NCBI RefSeq assembly: GCF_030643805.1
Contig: NZ_CP094656.1
Location: 3,410,001 to 3,474,000 of the forward strand
Direction: 5' to 3'
Origin: Alkalihalobacillus sp. AL-G
GTDB lineage: Bacteria > Bacillota > Bacilli > Bacillales > Fictibacillaceae
Length of the DNA stretch: 64,000 nucleotides
Of this stretch, positions 53,965-63,039 are shown in pieces. The first letter of the stretch is position 1. Each line of letters opens with the position of its first letter. A program made the translations under genes and the position numbers. Under the pieces are notes generated by a model. The model made no database searches. It saw only the letters and a list, made by a program, of their open reading frames with translations, and was not told the origin of the DNA.

Positions 53965-54984
53965 ATGAATCTCGTAAAGAAATGGATTGTTGTGTTCCTA
54001 TCAATCATTCTTGTTGCGTCCTTGGCAAGTAATACGGCGTTTGCAAAAAGTGTACAAGATTATGAACCGGATACAGCGTATGTTGACGTTGCGGCGGCTA
54101 CATTTTGGGTTGAGCCTGATCTTTTACGACCTGTAGATGAACCCTCCGCGACAAATCCAGTTGACTTACATGAATGGACAAGCAAGATGACATATGAAGA
54201 AAAGCTTTGGCTTGTCGGGAACCTGGAGACCCAGGCATTGCTCGGTTCAAAGGTTACCATTTTAGAAGAACGAGGAGACTGGATGAAAGTTGCCGCACAT
54301 GAACAACCGACTCCGCGAAATGAATTCGGCTATCCAGGTTGGGTGCCGAAAAGGCAATTGACTGACGGAAAGTCATTTGGTCAAATGGTTGATCGTCTTC
54401 CATTCGCACTTGTTACAGAACCGACTACCTGGCTATATGATGACAAGGGAAAATCAGCAAAATTCATGGAAATCAGCATGAATACACGTCTTCCTGTTTT
54501 AAATGAAAACGGCGACATGGTTCTGGTGATGACACCGAGTGATGGGGCAAAATGGCTCGTAAAACAGGATGTAGATGTTTATGAGTCTAAAGAGGATATT
54601 CGAAAACCTACCGCGGCCGACATGCTCGAAACCGCAAAGAAATTCCTAGGCTTGCCTTATTTATGGGCGGGTATGTCTGGATTCGGATTTGACTGCTCCG
54701 GATTTACACATACCGTTTTTAAAACGAACGGAATTACGATCCCGCGTGACTCTTCTGTCCAAGCGAAACATGGGACACCGGTAGCCCGTGAAAACCTGCA
54801 GCCGGGCGATTTGATCTTCTTTGCTTATAACAATGGAGAAGGTCGTGTGCATCACGTGGGCATGTATATAGGAGACGGAAAAATGATCCATTCCCCGAAC
54901 ACGAGCAGCACCGTTCGAATCGATGATTACGATGCACCGGGTTACGGTGAGGAATATGCAGGCGCAAGAAGATACTGGGATTAA
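53965..54984 (+). CDS. NlpC/P60 endopeptidase with SH3-like domains (YkfC-like)
   Basis: 339-aa secreted cysteine peptidase. Signal peptide ending about NTAFAKS, SH3-like domains (about 35-215) and a C-terminal NlpC/P60 domain. The catalytic triad is visible: Cys244 in FGFDCSGF, His297 in VHHVGMYIG and His309 in MIHSPN. Length and layout resemble YkfC-type gamma-D-glutamyl-L-diamino-acid endopeptidases that cut free or bound stem peptides. AGGAG precedes ATG 53965. A terminator follows. It completes the peptide side of the peptidoglycan salvage island. Confidence 0.9.
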   Translation: MNLVKKWIVVFLSIILVASLASNTAFAKSVQDYEPDTAYVDVAAATFWVEPDLLRPVDEPSATNPVDLHEWTSKMTYEEKLWLVGNLETQALLGSKVTILEERGDWMKVAAHEQPTPRNEFGYPGWVPKRQLTDGKSFGQMVDRLPFALVTEPTTWLYDDKGKSAKFMEISMNTRLPVLNENGDMVLVMTPSDGAKWLVKQDVDVYESKEDIRKPTAADMLETAKKFLGLPYLWAGMSGFGFDCSGFTHTVFKTNGITIPRDSSVQAKHGTPVARENLQPGDLIFFAYNNGEGRVHHVGMYIGDGKMIHSPNTSSTVRIDDYDAPGYGEEYAGARRYWD

Positions 54985-54996
54985 TTCAATGGCGCA

Positions 54997-55027
54997 AACC
55001 CTCGGATTTTCAGCAAATCCGGGGGTT
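54997..55027 (+). terminator. Terminator of NlpC/P60 operon
   Basis: Stem AACCCTCGGATTT with AAATCCGGGGGTT, one G-U pair, followed by TTGGTT, 13 bases after the stop. Confidence 0.7.
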
Positions 55028-55142
55028 TTGGTTAATTCAACCATTGATGACGATAATTCAACAGTCCCAAAAAGCTATGATGAATTAGAACAATTCCGTC
55101 GCCAAGAAGTGCCACTCCATCGTAAGAACACTTGCAATCTGT

Positions 55143-56297
55143 TTATCGACCCCGCTTCGCTTTCCGACCATGATTGGAAAAAGGAGTTTGCTTCACATCA
55201 ATGGTTTTGCGAGGTATCTTATTCCCGATCCCTTTTTCAATCATGTCAATCGCTGTTCGATCCTTCGGGGCAATGAATGTAACCGCAACACCCGTTTCTC
55301 CTGCTCTTCCGGTCCTGCCAATACGATGGATGTAGCTCTCAACATCCTGTGGGACATCATAGTTAAAAATATGAGTGACTCCCTCGACGTCCAATCCCCG
55401 AGCTGCCACATCTGTCGCAATCAGTAGATGGACCTTCGCTTCACGGAATCGTTGCATGGCGTCCTCTCGCTTCGTTTGGGATAAACCACCATGTAGTTCA
55501 TCTGTCAAATACCCTTGCGAAAGTAAATTCTCGTTCAGCTTGCTGACTCGACGTTTTGTTCGGCAAAAAATGATCGCCAAAAACGGCTGAAGCTCCTTTA
55601 TCGTTTTACAAAGTGCCTGTTGCTTTTGTCGGTCGGTCGTTTCTACAACAAACTGCTCAATATCTTCGACGACCTTAGACTCTGCTTGCACTTGAATGGA
55701 GTGAGGATTATTCATATAGGTGCGTCCCAGCTCTTGTATCTCACTTGAAATCGTTGCGGAAAAAAGTGCAGTCTGCCGGGTGGTTGGTGTCACATCAATG
55801 ATCGACTCCACCTCTTTTAAAAACCCGATATGCAACATTTGATCTGCTTCATCCAAAACAAGCATCGAAACGTTCGATAAATCAATCGTCCCTCTCCGAA
55901 TATGGTCAAGCAGCCTCCCAGGTGTTCCGATCACAATCTGAATCGCACCGCTCAATCGTCGAATTTGCTGGTCGACATCCTGGCCGCCGTAAACGGCAAG
56001 AACGTTATCATCATCTGAAATCCGCTCTAAATCTGCTGTAATTTGAATTGCAAGCTCACGTGTCGGTGCAATGATCAGCGCTTGGACATGCGTACTCTCA
56101 GGATCTATTTTTTCAAGAATCGGCAGTAAAAAGGCAATGGTTTTCCCAGATCCAGTCTGTGCTTGTGCAATAACGTCCTTCCCCATGCGTAACAGCGGAA
56201 TCGCTTCCTGCTGTATTTGTGTTGGTGCGGTAATTCTCTGTTTATGTAATTTTTCAATATGCCCCTGTTTTAAACCTAACGCTGTGAAATCCTTCAA
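55143..56297 (-). CDS. DEAD-box RNA helicase
   Basis: 384-aa ATP-dependent RNA helicase with all core motifs in order: Q motif (PTQIQQEAIPL), AQTGSGKT, PTRELAIQI, TPGRLLDHI, VLDEADQML, SATIS, RGLDVEGVTHIFNYD and HRIGRTGRAG. A short basic tail ends NHGRKAKRGR. TTG 56297 follows GAGGTG by six bases; a 15-residue longer version has no site. It is shorter than CshA (about 500 aa) and lacks an extra RNA-binding domain. Cold or ribosome-assembly roles are typical of the family; the specific orthologue is not assigned. Confidence 0.93.
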   Translation of the reverse strand: MKDFTALGLKQGHIEKLHKQRITAPTQIQQEAIPLLRMGKDVIAQAQTGSGKTIAFLLPILEKIDPESTHVQALIIAPTRELAIQITADLERISDDDNVLAVYGGQDVDQQIRRLSGAIQIVIGTPGRLLDHIRRGTIDLSNVSMLVLDEADQMLHIGFLKEVESIIDVTPTTRQTALFSATISSEIQELGRTYMNNPHSIQVQAESKVVEDIEQFVVETTDRQKQQALCKTIKELQPFLAIIFCRTKRRVSKLNENLLSQGYLTDELHGGLSQTKREDAMQRFREAKVHLLIATDVAARGLDVEGVTHIFNYDVPQDVESYIHRIGRTGRAGETGVAVTFIAPKDRTAIDMIEKGIGNKIPRKTIDVKQTPFSNHGRKAKRGR

Positions 56298-56494
56298 TTC
56301 GTTCACCTCACCCTTATTATAGCCTAGTCCAAGATTTATCAATATGTGTAATCAGAAAAACATCTGCCAAATGACCGGGAGATGCTTGCTTGAAATGAAA
56401 GTGCCAATAATTCAAATAGCAATCTGTTGGATAAGGGCGAAAATCCAGTGATGCAATCGAAGAATATGATAATAGTGAAAAAGGGTGGGATATA

Positions 56495-56692
56495 ATGAAT
56501 GATCATGATCGCCAAAAAATGAAGGAAATGGTAAAAAAAGCAGTTGATATGAATCGTGCACTTTTAGATGAATTGGATAGTCTGTTGAATGAAAACAAAC
56601 TACTTGAAGATGAAAACAAAAGATGGCGGGATTATTTCGAATCGGGCTCGAATATTTATAAAAAGAATCAAGCAAACCATCCTAGATCATAG
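56495..56692 (+). CDS. Small charged hypothetical protein
   Basis: 65-aa protein with GGGTGGGAT before ATG 56495 and a terminator behind it. Very rich in Asp, Glu, Lys, Asn and Leu. The stretch LLDELDSLLNENKLLEDENK is likely a short coiled coil. No family recognised. Confidence 0.65.
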   Translation: MNDHDRQKMKEMVKKAVDMNRALLDELDSLLNENKLLEDENKRWRDYFESGSNIYKKNQANHPRS

Positions 56693-56707
56693 TTAAACAA
56701 TGTGAAA

Positions 56708-56731
56708 AGACCTAGCCCGCAGGCTGGGTCT
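56708..56731 (+). terminator. Terminator of small charged protein gene
   Basis: Stem AGACCTAGCC with GGCTGGGTCT (one G-U pair, loop CGCA), followed by TCTG; weak T-run. Confidence 0.6.
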
Positions 56732-56775
56732 TCTGTGTATCGAAAAACAGTCTTTCTTGAATTCAGCAGAAACAT

Positions 56776-56857
56776 TATAAAGAAAACTTGGCATGGCCAA
56801 GCCTTGGCGCAGGCTGAGCCTTATACTATAGAAAGTATTAATACTTTCTTAACGTGT
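56776..56857 (+). repeat. Dispersed intergenic repeat family 1, copy D
   Basis: TATAAAGAAAACTTGGC at the start, internal stem CTTGGC ... GCCAAG, AGGCTGAGCC, then the family tail TATACTATAGAAAGTATT and ATACTTTCTTAACGTG. The middle is shorter than in copy C. Confidence 0.75.
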
Positions 56858-56926
56858 AAAATAAAATTTTAAAATTCTTCATGTTTTCTTGTTGTTATGG
56901 GAAAAGTATATCCAGAGGTGATTGGT

Positions 56927-57082
56927 ATGAGTCGGGAATCCAGGGTAATGTGGTTTGGATCCATTTTTGGAGGATTGATACTGCTTCTTTTCAGCGCTTT
57001 GGGGATCAATCAATTTTATAAGAATATCGATTTCAGCCAAAAAGCGGACGATGATTCAAAGCGTTCTCGCGATAAAAGGTGA
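56927..57082 (+). CDS. Small single-span membrane protein
   Basis: 51-aa hypothetical. MSRESRVMW, then a hydrophobic helix FGSIFGGLILLLFSALGI, then a charged tail ending KRSRDKR. ATG 56927 lies six bases after GAGGTG; a longer version from 56897 has no site. Function unknown. Confidence 0.6.
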   Translation: MSRESRVMWFGSIFGGLILLLFSALGINQFYKNIDFSQKADDDSKRSRDKR

Positions 57083-57141
57083 ATCCGTCTATTTAGTACA
57101 CTCATTTTGCAATTGAGTTTAGAATAGCACTAGATTGAGTT

Positions 57142-57606
57142 TTAAAGTTTCATTTTCAAGCCTTCGTGTGTGGCATTAAAACCTAAATGTTCATAAAAAT
57201 GCAAGGCTTCTTCCCGCTTTTTATCTGTTGTGAGTTGAACCAAGTGACACCCACGCACTCTCGCCCGTTGAATTGCCCAACGAATCAGTTGAGTTCCTAC
57301 CCCTTTCCCACGTTCAGAAGATGATGTCCTTACTCCCTCAATTGTCGCTCTCCATCCGCCTTGATGTGTTATATAGGGTGTAAATGTAATTTGCTGCACA
57401 CCGATAACTTCATTTCCATGACAAGCAACGACTAACTCATTGTTAGGGTCAGATGCTATAGCCTGATACGCTTTTAAGTAACATTCCGGGAGTGGTTGCT
57501 CGTAACGCTCTCTCTTATTTCCTAATTTATCATCAGCAAGCATTTCTACGATTCGCCCTAAATCATGTTCATTTGCTAACCTAAACGTTATTTTTGTCTC
57601 CAACAA
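57142..57606 (-). CDS. GNAT-family N-acetyltransferase
   Basis: About 154-aa GCN5-related acetyltransferase. The acetyl-CoA motif RGKGVGTQLIRWA follows VRTSSSE, and the C-terminal EEALHFYEHLGFNATH is the usual motif B. GAGGAG abuts the ATG at 57612 with no spacing, so TTG 57606 or 57603 is a better start; I use 57606. Substrate unknown. Confidence 0.85.
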   Translation of the reverse strand: MLETKITFRLANEHDLGRIVEMLADDKLGNKRERYEQPLPECYLKAYQAIASDPNNELVVACHGNEVIGVQQITFTPYITHQGGWRATIEGVRTSSSERGKGVGTQLIRWAIQRARVRGCHLVQLTTDKKREEALHFYEHLGFNATHEGLKMKL

Positions 57607-57729
57607 TAACATCTCCTCGTTAATTCAGTTCAATTTCTCATCTTCAACAATCCTGTTCCGGTAGTGAAAAAACTTTTACAAAAAACAGATTCCTATACTT
57701 TAGTACCAATTAGTTGAAAAAGAATTGGC

Positions 57730-57927
57730 TCATTTCTTTAAAGCATTAACGACCATGCAAGTACATACAGTTACAACACTAGCCAAAAATAAAAGAGAGT
57801 ATGCAATAGCAGCAAAGTAGGACAATTCAACATTACTTCCTTTAGAACTAGAGAAAAAACCCACTACTAAAAAACCAATTATAAATACTACAATACCAAA
57901 TAAAATATTCTTTAATTGTGATTTCAT
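57730..57927 (-). CDS. Small two-span membrane protein
   Basis: 65-aa hypothetical with two hydrophobic helices (ILFGIVVFIIGFLVVGFF and YSLLFLASVVTVCTCMVV) joined by a short polar loop. AAGGTG lies nine bases before ATG 57927. No family recognised. Confidence 0.6.
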   Translation of the reverse strand: MKSQLKNILFGIVVFIIGFLVVGFFSSSKGSNVELSYFAAIAYSLLFLASVVTVCTCMVVNALKK

Positions 57928-58042
57928 AGCAATTACACCTTCCAGAAATTCATTCTTTTACAAAATACCGCTTCACAAATAAATAGCTCGCTCTATGGTT
58001 GACCATTATCCTTCTTTCAATGGAAATTAAAAGCTAGTTGCC

Positions 58043-59221
58043 CTACTCCGTTTTTTGAAAAGCGACTTCGCCTCTGCACATTGTCAACAGAACTTCTTGT
58101 TTGCTTCCAATCAATACGAGATCCGCATCTTTTCCTGCCTCAATCGAGCCCTTTCGATCAAAAATCCCTAATTCTTTGGCAGGATTTTCTGATGTCATGG
58201 CTACAAGCTCCCCAATACTTGCGTCTGTCCATTGCTGCATATTCCGACGTCCTTCAGACAGCTTCAATACACTGCCGGCCAATGATCCATTCGAAAGTTC
58301 AGCCCGCCCATCTTCCACATGAACCGCTTGGCCCCCTAAATCATACGTGCCATTTTTCAAGCATTTTGCTCGCATCGAATCGGTGATTAATACGATTTTC
58401 CCGGAACCCTTTGACCGAAAAGCGAGCTTCGCCATTTCCGGATGTGCATGGATCCCATCCGCTATGATTTCCACCATCAGTTCATCCATGATCAGGGCTG
58501 CTCCTGCTGCACCAGGATCCCGATGATGTACTCCCGTCATCGCATTGTATAAATGGGTAACATGAGACAACCCGTGTTGAACAGCATGCTGAACCTCATC
58601 ATAATCCGCACTCGTGTGACCCATCGAGGCGATCACACCGGTTTTAACTAAATGGCGAACGAGCGCGTGATCACGATCCAGCTCGGGTGCCAATGTGACT
58701 AATTTTATTAAATGATTAGAAAGACGCTGCCACTCATCAAACAGATCTATGTTTGGTTCAATGATATGCTCCTCTGGCTGTGCCCCTTTTTTCTCCTTAT
58801 TGATAAAAGGACCTTCTAAATGAATCCCGACAATTTCTGCCTGGCCGGGTTTATTTTTTCCATCGACATATTCCGCCGTATTTTTTAAAGCAGCTTCAAT
58901 ATTCGATTTTGAACTCGTTAAGGTCGTCGCTAAAAAAGAGGTCGTCCCCTCTTCAGGCAAGAGTCTCGTCATCGTTTCAAGCGCGTCCGGTGTTGCATCC
59001 ATCACATCACTTCCGCCTGCACCGTGGATATGGACATCAATCATGCCAGGGATGACCCATTCTCCTTTTTCACAATTAATAACGAGATCTGACTTTTCCA
59101 ATGATGGGCATTCTTCCATGTCTCCGAGCTTGTAAATTCGTTCACCTTTTATCCAGACAAAGCCGTTTTCGATTACTGGTTCAGTTACAATACGAGCATT
59201 TGTCAGTACTGTGCTTTGCAT
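58043..59221 (-). CDS. nagA: N-acetylglucosamine-6-phosphate deacetylase
   Basis: 392-aa amidohydrolase-barrel enzyme that converts GlcNAc-6-phosphate to glucosamine-6-phosphate and acetate. Metal and substrate motifs are PGMIDVHIHGAGG, GIHLEGPFINKEKKGAQ, ASMGHTSADYDEVQ, THLYNAMTGVHHRDPG and VLITDSMRA. It stands alone; nagB is not adjacent as it is in many Bacillus. It links the products of MurQ and the GlcNAc PTS to central metabolism. Confidence 0.94.
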   Translation of the reverse strand: MQSTVLTNARIVTEPVIENGFVWIKGERIYKLGDMEECPSLEKSDLVINCEKGEWVIPGMIDVHIHGAGGSDVMDATPDALETMTRLLPEEGTTSFLATTLTSSKSNIEAALKNTAEYVDGKNKPGQAEIVGIHLEGPFINKEKKGAQPEEHIIEPNIDLFDEWQRLSNHLIKLVTLAPELDRDHALVRHLVKTGVIASMGHTSADYDEVQHAVQHGLSHVTHLYNAMTGVHHRDPGAAGAALIMDELMVEIIADGIHAHPEMAKLAFRSKGSGKIVLITDSMRAKCLKNGTYDLGGQAVHVEDGRAELSNGSLAGSVLKLSEGRRNMQQWTDASIGELVAMTSENPAKELGIFDRKGSIEAGKDADLVLIGSKQEVLLTMCRGEVAFQKTE

Positions 59222-59328
59222 ATTACCACCCTATCAATTATGACTCCGATTCATTCTATCGTAATTATATCATTTTGGAGCTTTTGTATATCGAACGAGG
59301 ATTTACTTTTTAACGTCAGTTTTTAAAT

Positions 59329-59372
59329 TATAAATTGAACAGATCACATGCGCCGTATCTGTTCAATTTATA
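59329..59372 (-). terminator. Inverted repeat closing the TOMM operon
   Basis: Perfect 16-bp arms TATAAATTGAACAGAT (59329-59344) and ATCTGTTCAATTTATA (59357-59372), loop 12. On the minus strand it is followed by an AT-rich run. It lies about 130 bases behind the SagB-like stop. The rest of 59222-59498 shows nothing else. Confidence 0.6.
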
Positions 59373-59498
59373 AAAGGCGACCCAAAGACAGATCGCCGCT
59401 CTATTTCCCAACTATTCAGAGAGTAACCCATTTAAGCCGCTACCAATTGGTTTGTGATATTCAGCCAAGTATGGATATTTGTTTTGGGCAAATAATCC

Positions 59499-61073
59499 TT
59501 AGTTATGCAGACTACCTTTTAGCCAAGCCCGCTGTCTGTATGGGCCTATTGGGATTTGGATCAGACTCGTTTTTCGTTGAGATTCCATCTTATATATCCT
59601 ATCACATGCATTCACATCAAACCCGAGTAGCGGGTGACCTCCCATCCCGATCGCTGAAGCCGCTAACAGTAATCGTTGCACGAGCATCCCCGCCTCCATT
59701 TGTTGGATGCGATATCCTCTGTACCCCAAAGACTTTTTGTAGTGACCCTTATTCCCAGAAACGTGTAAGCAAAGCGGAACTTGAAACAAATTCACATTAT
59801 CTAGAGACATCCCGTTTTGCAATGGAAGCCGTAAATCTCCAGACTGTATGAGTTGCAGTGAATGAGAAGCAACATCATAGTAATACGCACCATTCGGAAT
59901 CCCTTCAACATTGTAAAAACTACCGTACAAAGAAACTCGCGATCCTTTTTTTAAATTTGCGCCGTCTAAATCATTCCGATAGGAGAAGGCAGACATGGCC
60001 TCCTGTAGTAGTGAAGCGAGTTGCGATTGACTTACCTTTTCTAACACAAAATTCATTTCAGGTGAAAACCGCTTTCGGCAAATCGCAGAAAGATCATACG
60101 ATAACCGATTCATACGAGGTAATGCTAGTGACTGACTGTCATATGGACTACTCTCCTCCGACACAGATGGACAAAAGGATTCCGTTGATTCCAGCATGGA
60201 CGCTTCATTCATCTTCGTTAACATCGGATATTCCAGAACGGTTCGAGACTTGACGTAATGGTCAGTATGAATCGTCGGCAGCTCTCGGGATAATTCGTCA
60301 GCATAAACAACCCCATCTGCAGAACTTACGTTTGTGCTAAATCCAGTCTCCACCGAAAGAGGGATGACCGCGTACACACTCTCCTCTTGTTCGGTCAGCC
60401 CAATCAGATGATTGACAGCCCGATCAAGAAATTGGAAATATACGCCGGAGTCGAAGCAAAACCGTTTCGACACTTCGAGCAACTGACCGATCAATACCCC
60501 AGCATCCAACCCTTGAAGACGGTACGAAAAGTTATTATATTTGTAAAAGTTTTTCCAGAACATTGTCGTGATAAACACCGTACCAAAACAAGCAGACATG
60601 TCAGAGCGATTACCGAGAGAACTGGCTATATAGCAATCAAAATCGCCTTCTCGTAACAAAACCAAGCGGTGGTGTGCCACATCATAATGGTAAACCCCAG
60701 TCGGTAATTCCTCCACCTTCAGATAAATGTACAATTCATTCGGATACAACCCCCCACCCGAAGGAACAAACCGCCGACAGGACTGTATAGATTCCGTCGC
60801 TTCGTCTGATGAATCCGCAGCAAATACCGTCTGCGAAAATTGATTAAGTCCGTATACGTGCCAGAGGAAATGTCCGATTCCGCGGAGGTCCAGCTTGTTA
60901 GGCTCCTCCTTCCCATCAAGTGAAAGCGGTACCTCAGCTGACAACGGGGTGACAGGTAAACCGCGGTAGAGCTTATACGTTAACGGTGCATCCTCCCAAT
61001 CCACTTCCCAATCTGGAGGACTCACCTTGTTTATATCAAAATGCAGATTGTGCAAAAATTCCTCTAGACTCAT
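59499..61073 (-). CDS. SagB-type peptide dehydrogenase (TOMM azoline oxidase)
   Basis: 524-aa double nitroreductase-fold flavoprotein. In TOMM pathways SagB/ThcOx enzymes use FMN to oxidise azolines to azoles. Each half has the family pattern: RRFVPSGGGLYPNELYIYL plus GVYHYDVAHHRLVLL in the first, and GSFYNVEGIPNGAYYYDV plus GYRGYRIQQMEAGMLVQRLL in the second. AGGAGGTAGGAGG precedes ATG 61073. It lies 22 bases after the YcaO gene. The duplicated architecture matches Bacillus TOMM clusters of heterocycloanthracin type. Confidence 0.88.
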   Translation of the reverse strand: MSLEEFLHNLHFDINKVSPPDWEVDWEDAPLTYKLYRGLPVTPLSAEVPLSLDGKEEPNKLDLRGIGHFLWHVYGLNQFSQTVFAADSSDEATESIQSCRRFVPSGGGLYPNELYIYLKVEELPTGVYHYDVAHHRLVLLREGDFDCYIASSLGNRSDMSACFGTVFITTMFWKNFYKYNNFSYRLQGLDAGVLIGQLLEVSKRFCFDSGVYFQFLDRAVNHLIGLTEQEESVYAVIPLSVETGFSTNVSSADGVVYADELSRELPTIHTDHYVKSRTVLEYPMLTKMNEASMLESTESFCPSVSEESSPYDSQSLALPRMNRLSYDLSAICRKRFSPEMNFVLEKVSQSQLASLLQEAMSAFSYRNDLDGANLKKGSRVSLYGSFYNVEGIPNGAYYYDVASHSLQLIQSGDLRLPLQNGMSLDNVNLFQVPLCLHVSGNKGHYKKSLGYRGYRIQQMEAGMLVQRLLLAASAIGMGGHPLLGFDVNACDRIYKMESQRKTSLIQIPIGPYRQRAWLKGSLHN

Positions 61074-61095
61074 CCTCCTACCTCCTGGTCACCGC

Positions 61096-63039
61096 TTATG
61101 GAAACGGATGCGGATATGGATTAAGCTGTTCAAATGTAATTGGTTTTTCCACATACCCAAGTTCTGACGGTACTTTCAACACCCGTTCCAGACCTGTCAA
61201 ACGGGTGAGGTGATGCCCGAATGTCATCGGTAACATGCCTGGAATCAGCACTTTCACACAAGACAATCCGTTCCGGCTGATTTCCTGTGTTGTCTGGTCC
61301 ACCACAATCACATCAAGATCCAATTCCCGAAATATGTGAAGAATGTCCCTAAGATCATCGGTCAAGTCTGTATGCTGCGACTGCCATTTGAACTCATCGC
61401 TGAACGTACGCAAAGGACGATCATCATCCAATAAAAACTTCAAGCGCTCTTCTACTTGCGGCAAGCCGTACAACATCCCGTGATCATCCATCTCTTTTAC
61501 CAAGGAAGAATCATGGAGCATTTTCACAATCTCATCATGGTTCTCTTCAAATTTCTCGTCGAGGGTCAGCATCATCGCTGCCAATTCATGGAGTGAGCTT
61601 TTCACTGCCCGAATCGGGTCTAGATGAGCTCCAGCGGCACAGATGAGGTTCAATCCCTCTTCCTTCTGATTTTTAGCCATCGCCCAAACACTTGGAATTC
61701 CGTGTTCCATCGTCGAGTTAAACAGATGGATATCATACCCTCCAACCGCTCGGATACGGTCTACCATCAACTTCAATTCCTTGTCATCAGTGGAATAAGG
61801 ATCAATTCGAGGGAGTGGCAGCCGGGCATACCACGTCATCAAGAACGAGTCACGCTCCACCACCTCCAAAAGGCCATAGAAAATCGCTTCCTCCAAACTA
61901 CCGCCTAATGCGCATCCATTCGAGGTTTCATAAACAAATTCATGCCCGCAGCCCAAGCTGTAATACGCAAGGCGTTCTGGAACCAAAATTGGACGTTCTT
62001 GCGTAAAAGAATATCCCCATACCCAATCCGTTTTCTGATCGGGACTGAATGGTGTAAATGGAAAGCCTTCCCGAGTATACTGTTCTTTCTCATGCACCCC
62101 TACTGATACGGGATTCAGAGCCTGATCCATTAAGTTGCGGAAACTATCATGAACTACAGTACGTTTTCCACCGGGCGCAATCCCGCAAGACCGTTCCAAC
62201 CCTTCTAAAATAGCTGTCATCTCACTATGTTCATATGAATGAGTCCGCCCTGCTACTCCTTCATCCGCGTTCATCAATGGGAGATTTACAATTACATCAG
62301 CAAACGGCGGCACTGAGTCGTGCATTTTACCGTTGAACAATCCAGTCCGATGATCAAGGTAGTCTTTCACAAGTACGTTTTTCAGGTCAGCCAATCGACG
62401 GCATCGGTAACTATCCGTACTGGCTTTCGGACTTGGATTAAGAGAAATTCGAGCCTCTTCCGCTGAGTCATCAGGTAACGGACTACATACCGGACACAAC
62501 GAATCCGGTAAAATGAAATGGCAGGAACTCTCCAATGTTTGCAGGTTTACTAAAACCATCCTTCCTTCCGAGTTGGTCAAACTACCTTCCAAAGCCTTCT
62601 GCACCTCTGCCACTAGAAGGCAAGCTATCTGAAGTAATCCCGTATGTGATGCCCATACATCAGATGTTATTTCGTTGTTCTGCTTCCGTTCCTGTAGGAT
62701 CTCCCACATCTCTTTTCGATCACGGCCTGCCTTGAGACGTCGCGTATCCGCACACTGGGAGCATCCAGGTACATCAGGAAGCACCATCGGCCCGATAACC
62801 CCTTCACCAAATGAAACGAAACCACGTATCCAGGGGATGCCTCGCGATCGTAATACTTCTTCTGCCTGTTGATGAACAGTTGGGAGCCATACATCATGTA
62901 ACACTAAAACCAAATCAGCATTTTCAGGGACTCCCGCTTCAAAATCAGTGCAACGGACTATCTCGTACTTTGAGGACAATTTTTCACAAGCATAGTCCGC
63001 CAACATTCCCTTTCCGACAATCCCTACAACCGCAGTCAC
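61096..63039 (-). CDS. TOMM cyclodehydratase: E1-like leader-binding domain fused to YcaO
   Basis: 647-aa fusion. Residues about 1-215 are a ThiF/E1-like region with a Cys4 zinc site (CSQCADTRR and CPVC). Residues about 255-647 are a YcaO domain with EHSEMTAILEGLERSCG, GCALGGSLEEAIFYGLLEVVERD and SSLHELAAMM, which carry the ATP-binding Glu residues. It ends LNPYPHPFP, the Pro-rich terminus typical of azoline-forming YcaO enzymes. It converts Cys/Ser/Thr of a precursor peptide to azolines. GTG 63039 overlaps the preceding stop (GTGA), so translation is coupled. Confidence 0.92.
   Translation of the reverse strand: MTAVVGIVGKGMLADYACEKLSSKYEIVRCTDFEAGVPENADLVLVLHDVWLPTVHQQAEEVLRSRGIPWIRGFVSFGEGVIGPMVLPDVPGCSQCADTRRLKAGRDRKEMWEILQERKQNNEITSDVWASHTGLLQIACLLVAEVQKALEGSLTNSEGRMVLVNLQTLESSCHFILPDSLCPVCSPLPDDSAEEARISLNPSPKASTDSYRCRRLADLKNVLVKDYLDHRTGLFNGKMHDSVPPFADVIVNLPLMNADEGVAGRTHSYEHSEMTAILEGLERSCGIAPGGKRTVVHDSFRNLMDQALNPVSVGVHEKEQYTREGFPFTPFSPDQKTDWVWGYSFTQERPILVPERLAYYSLGCGHEFVYETSNGCALGGSLEEAIFYGLLEVVERDSFLMTWYARLPLPRIDPYSTDDKELKLMVDRIRAVGGYDIHLFNSTMEHGIPSVWAMAKNQKEEGLNLICAAGAHLDPIRAVKSSLHELAAMMLTLDEKFEENHDEIVKMLHDSSLVKEMDDHGMLYGLPQVEERLKFLLDDDRPLRTFSDEFKWQSQHTDLTDDLRDILHIFRELDLDVIVVDQTTQEISRNGLSCVKVLIPGMLPMTFGHHLTRLTGLERVLKVPSELGYVEKPITFEQLNPYPHPFP

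Noticed and set aside
54923-55276. Plus-strand 117-aa ORF overlapping the helicase end
   Set aside because: It crosses the NlpC stop region, the terminator and the antisense helicase coding region, with no ribosome binding site.
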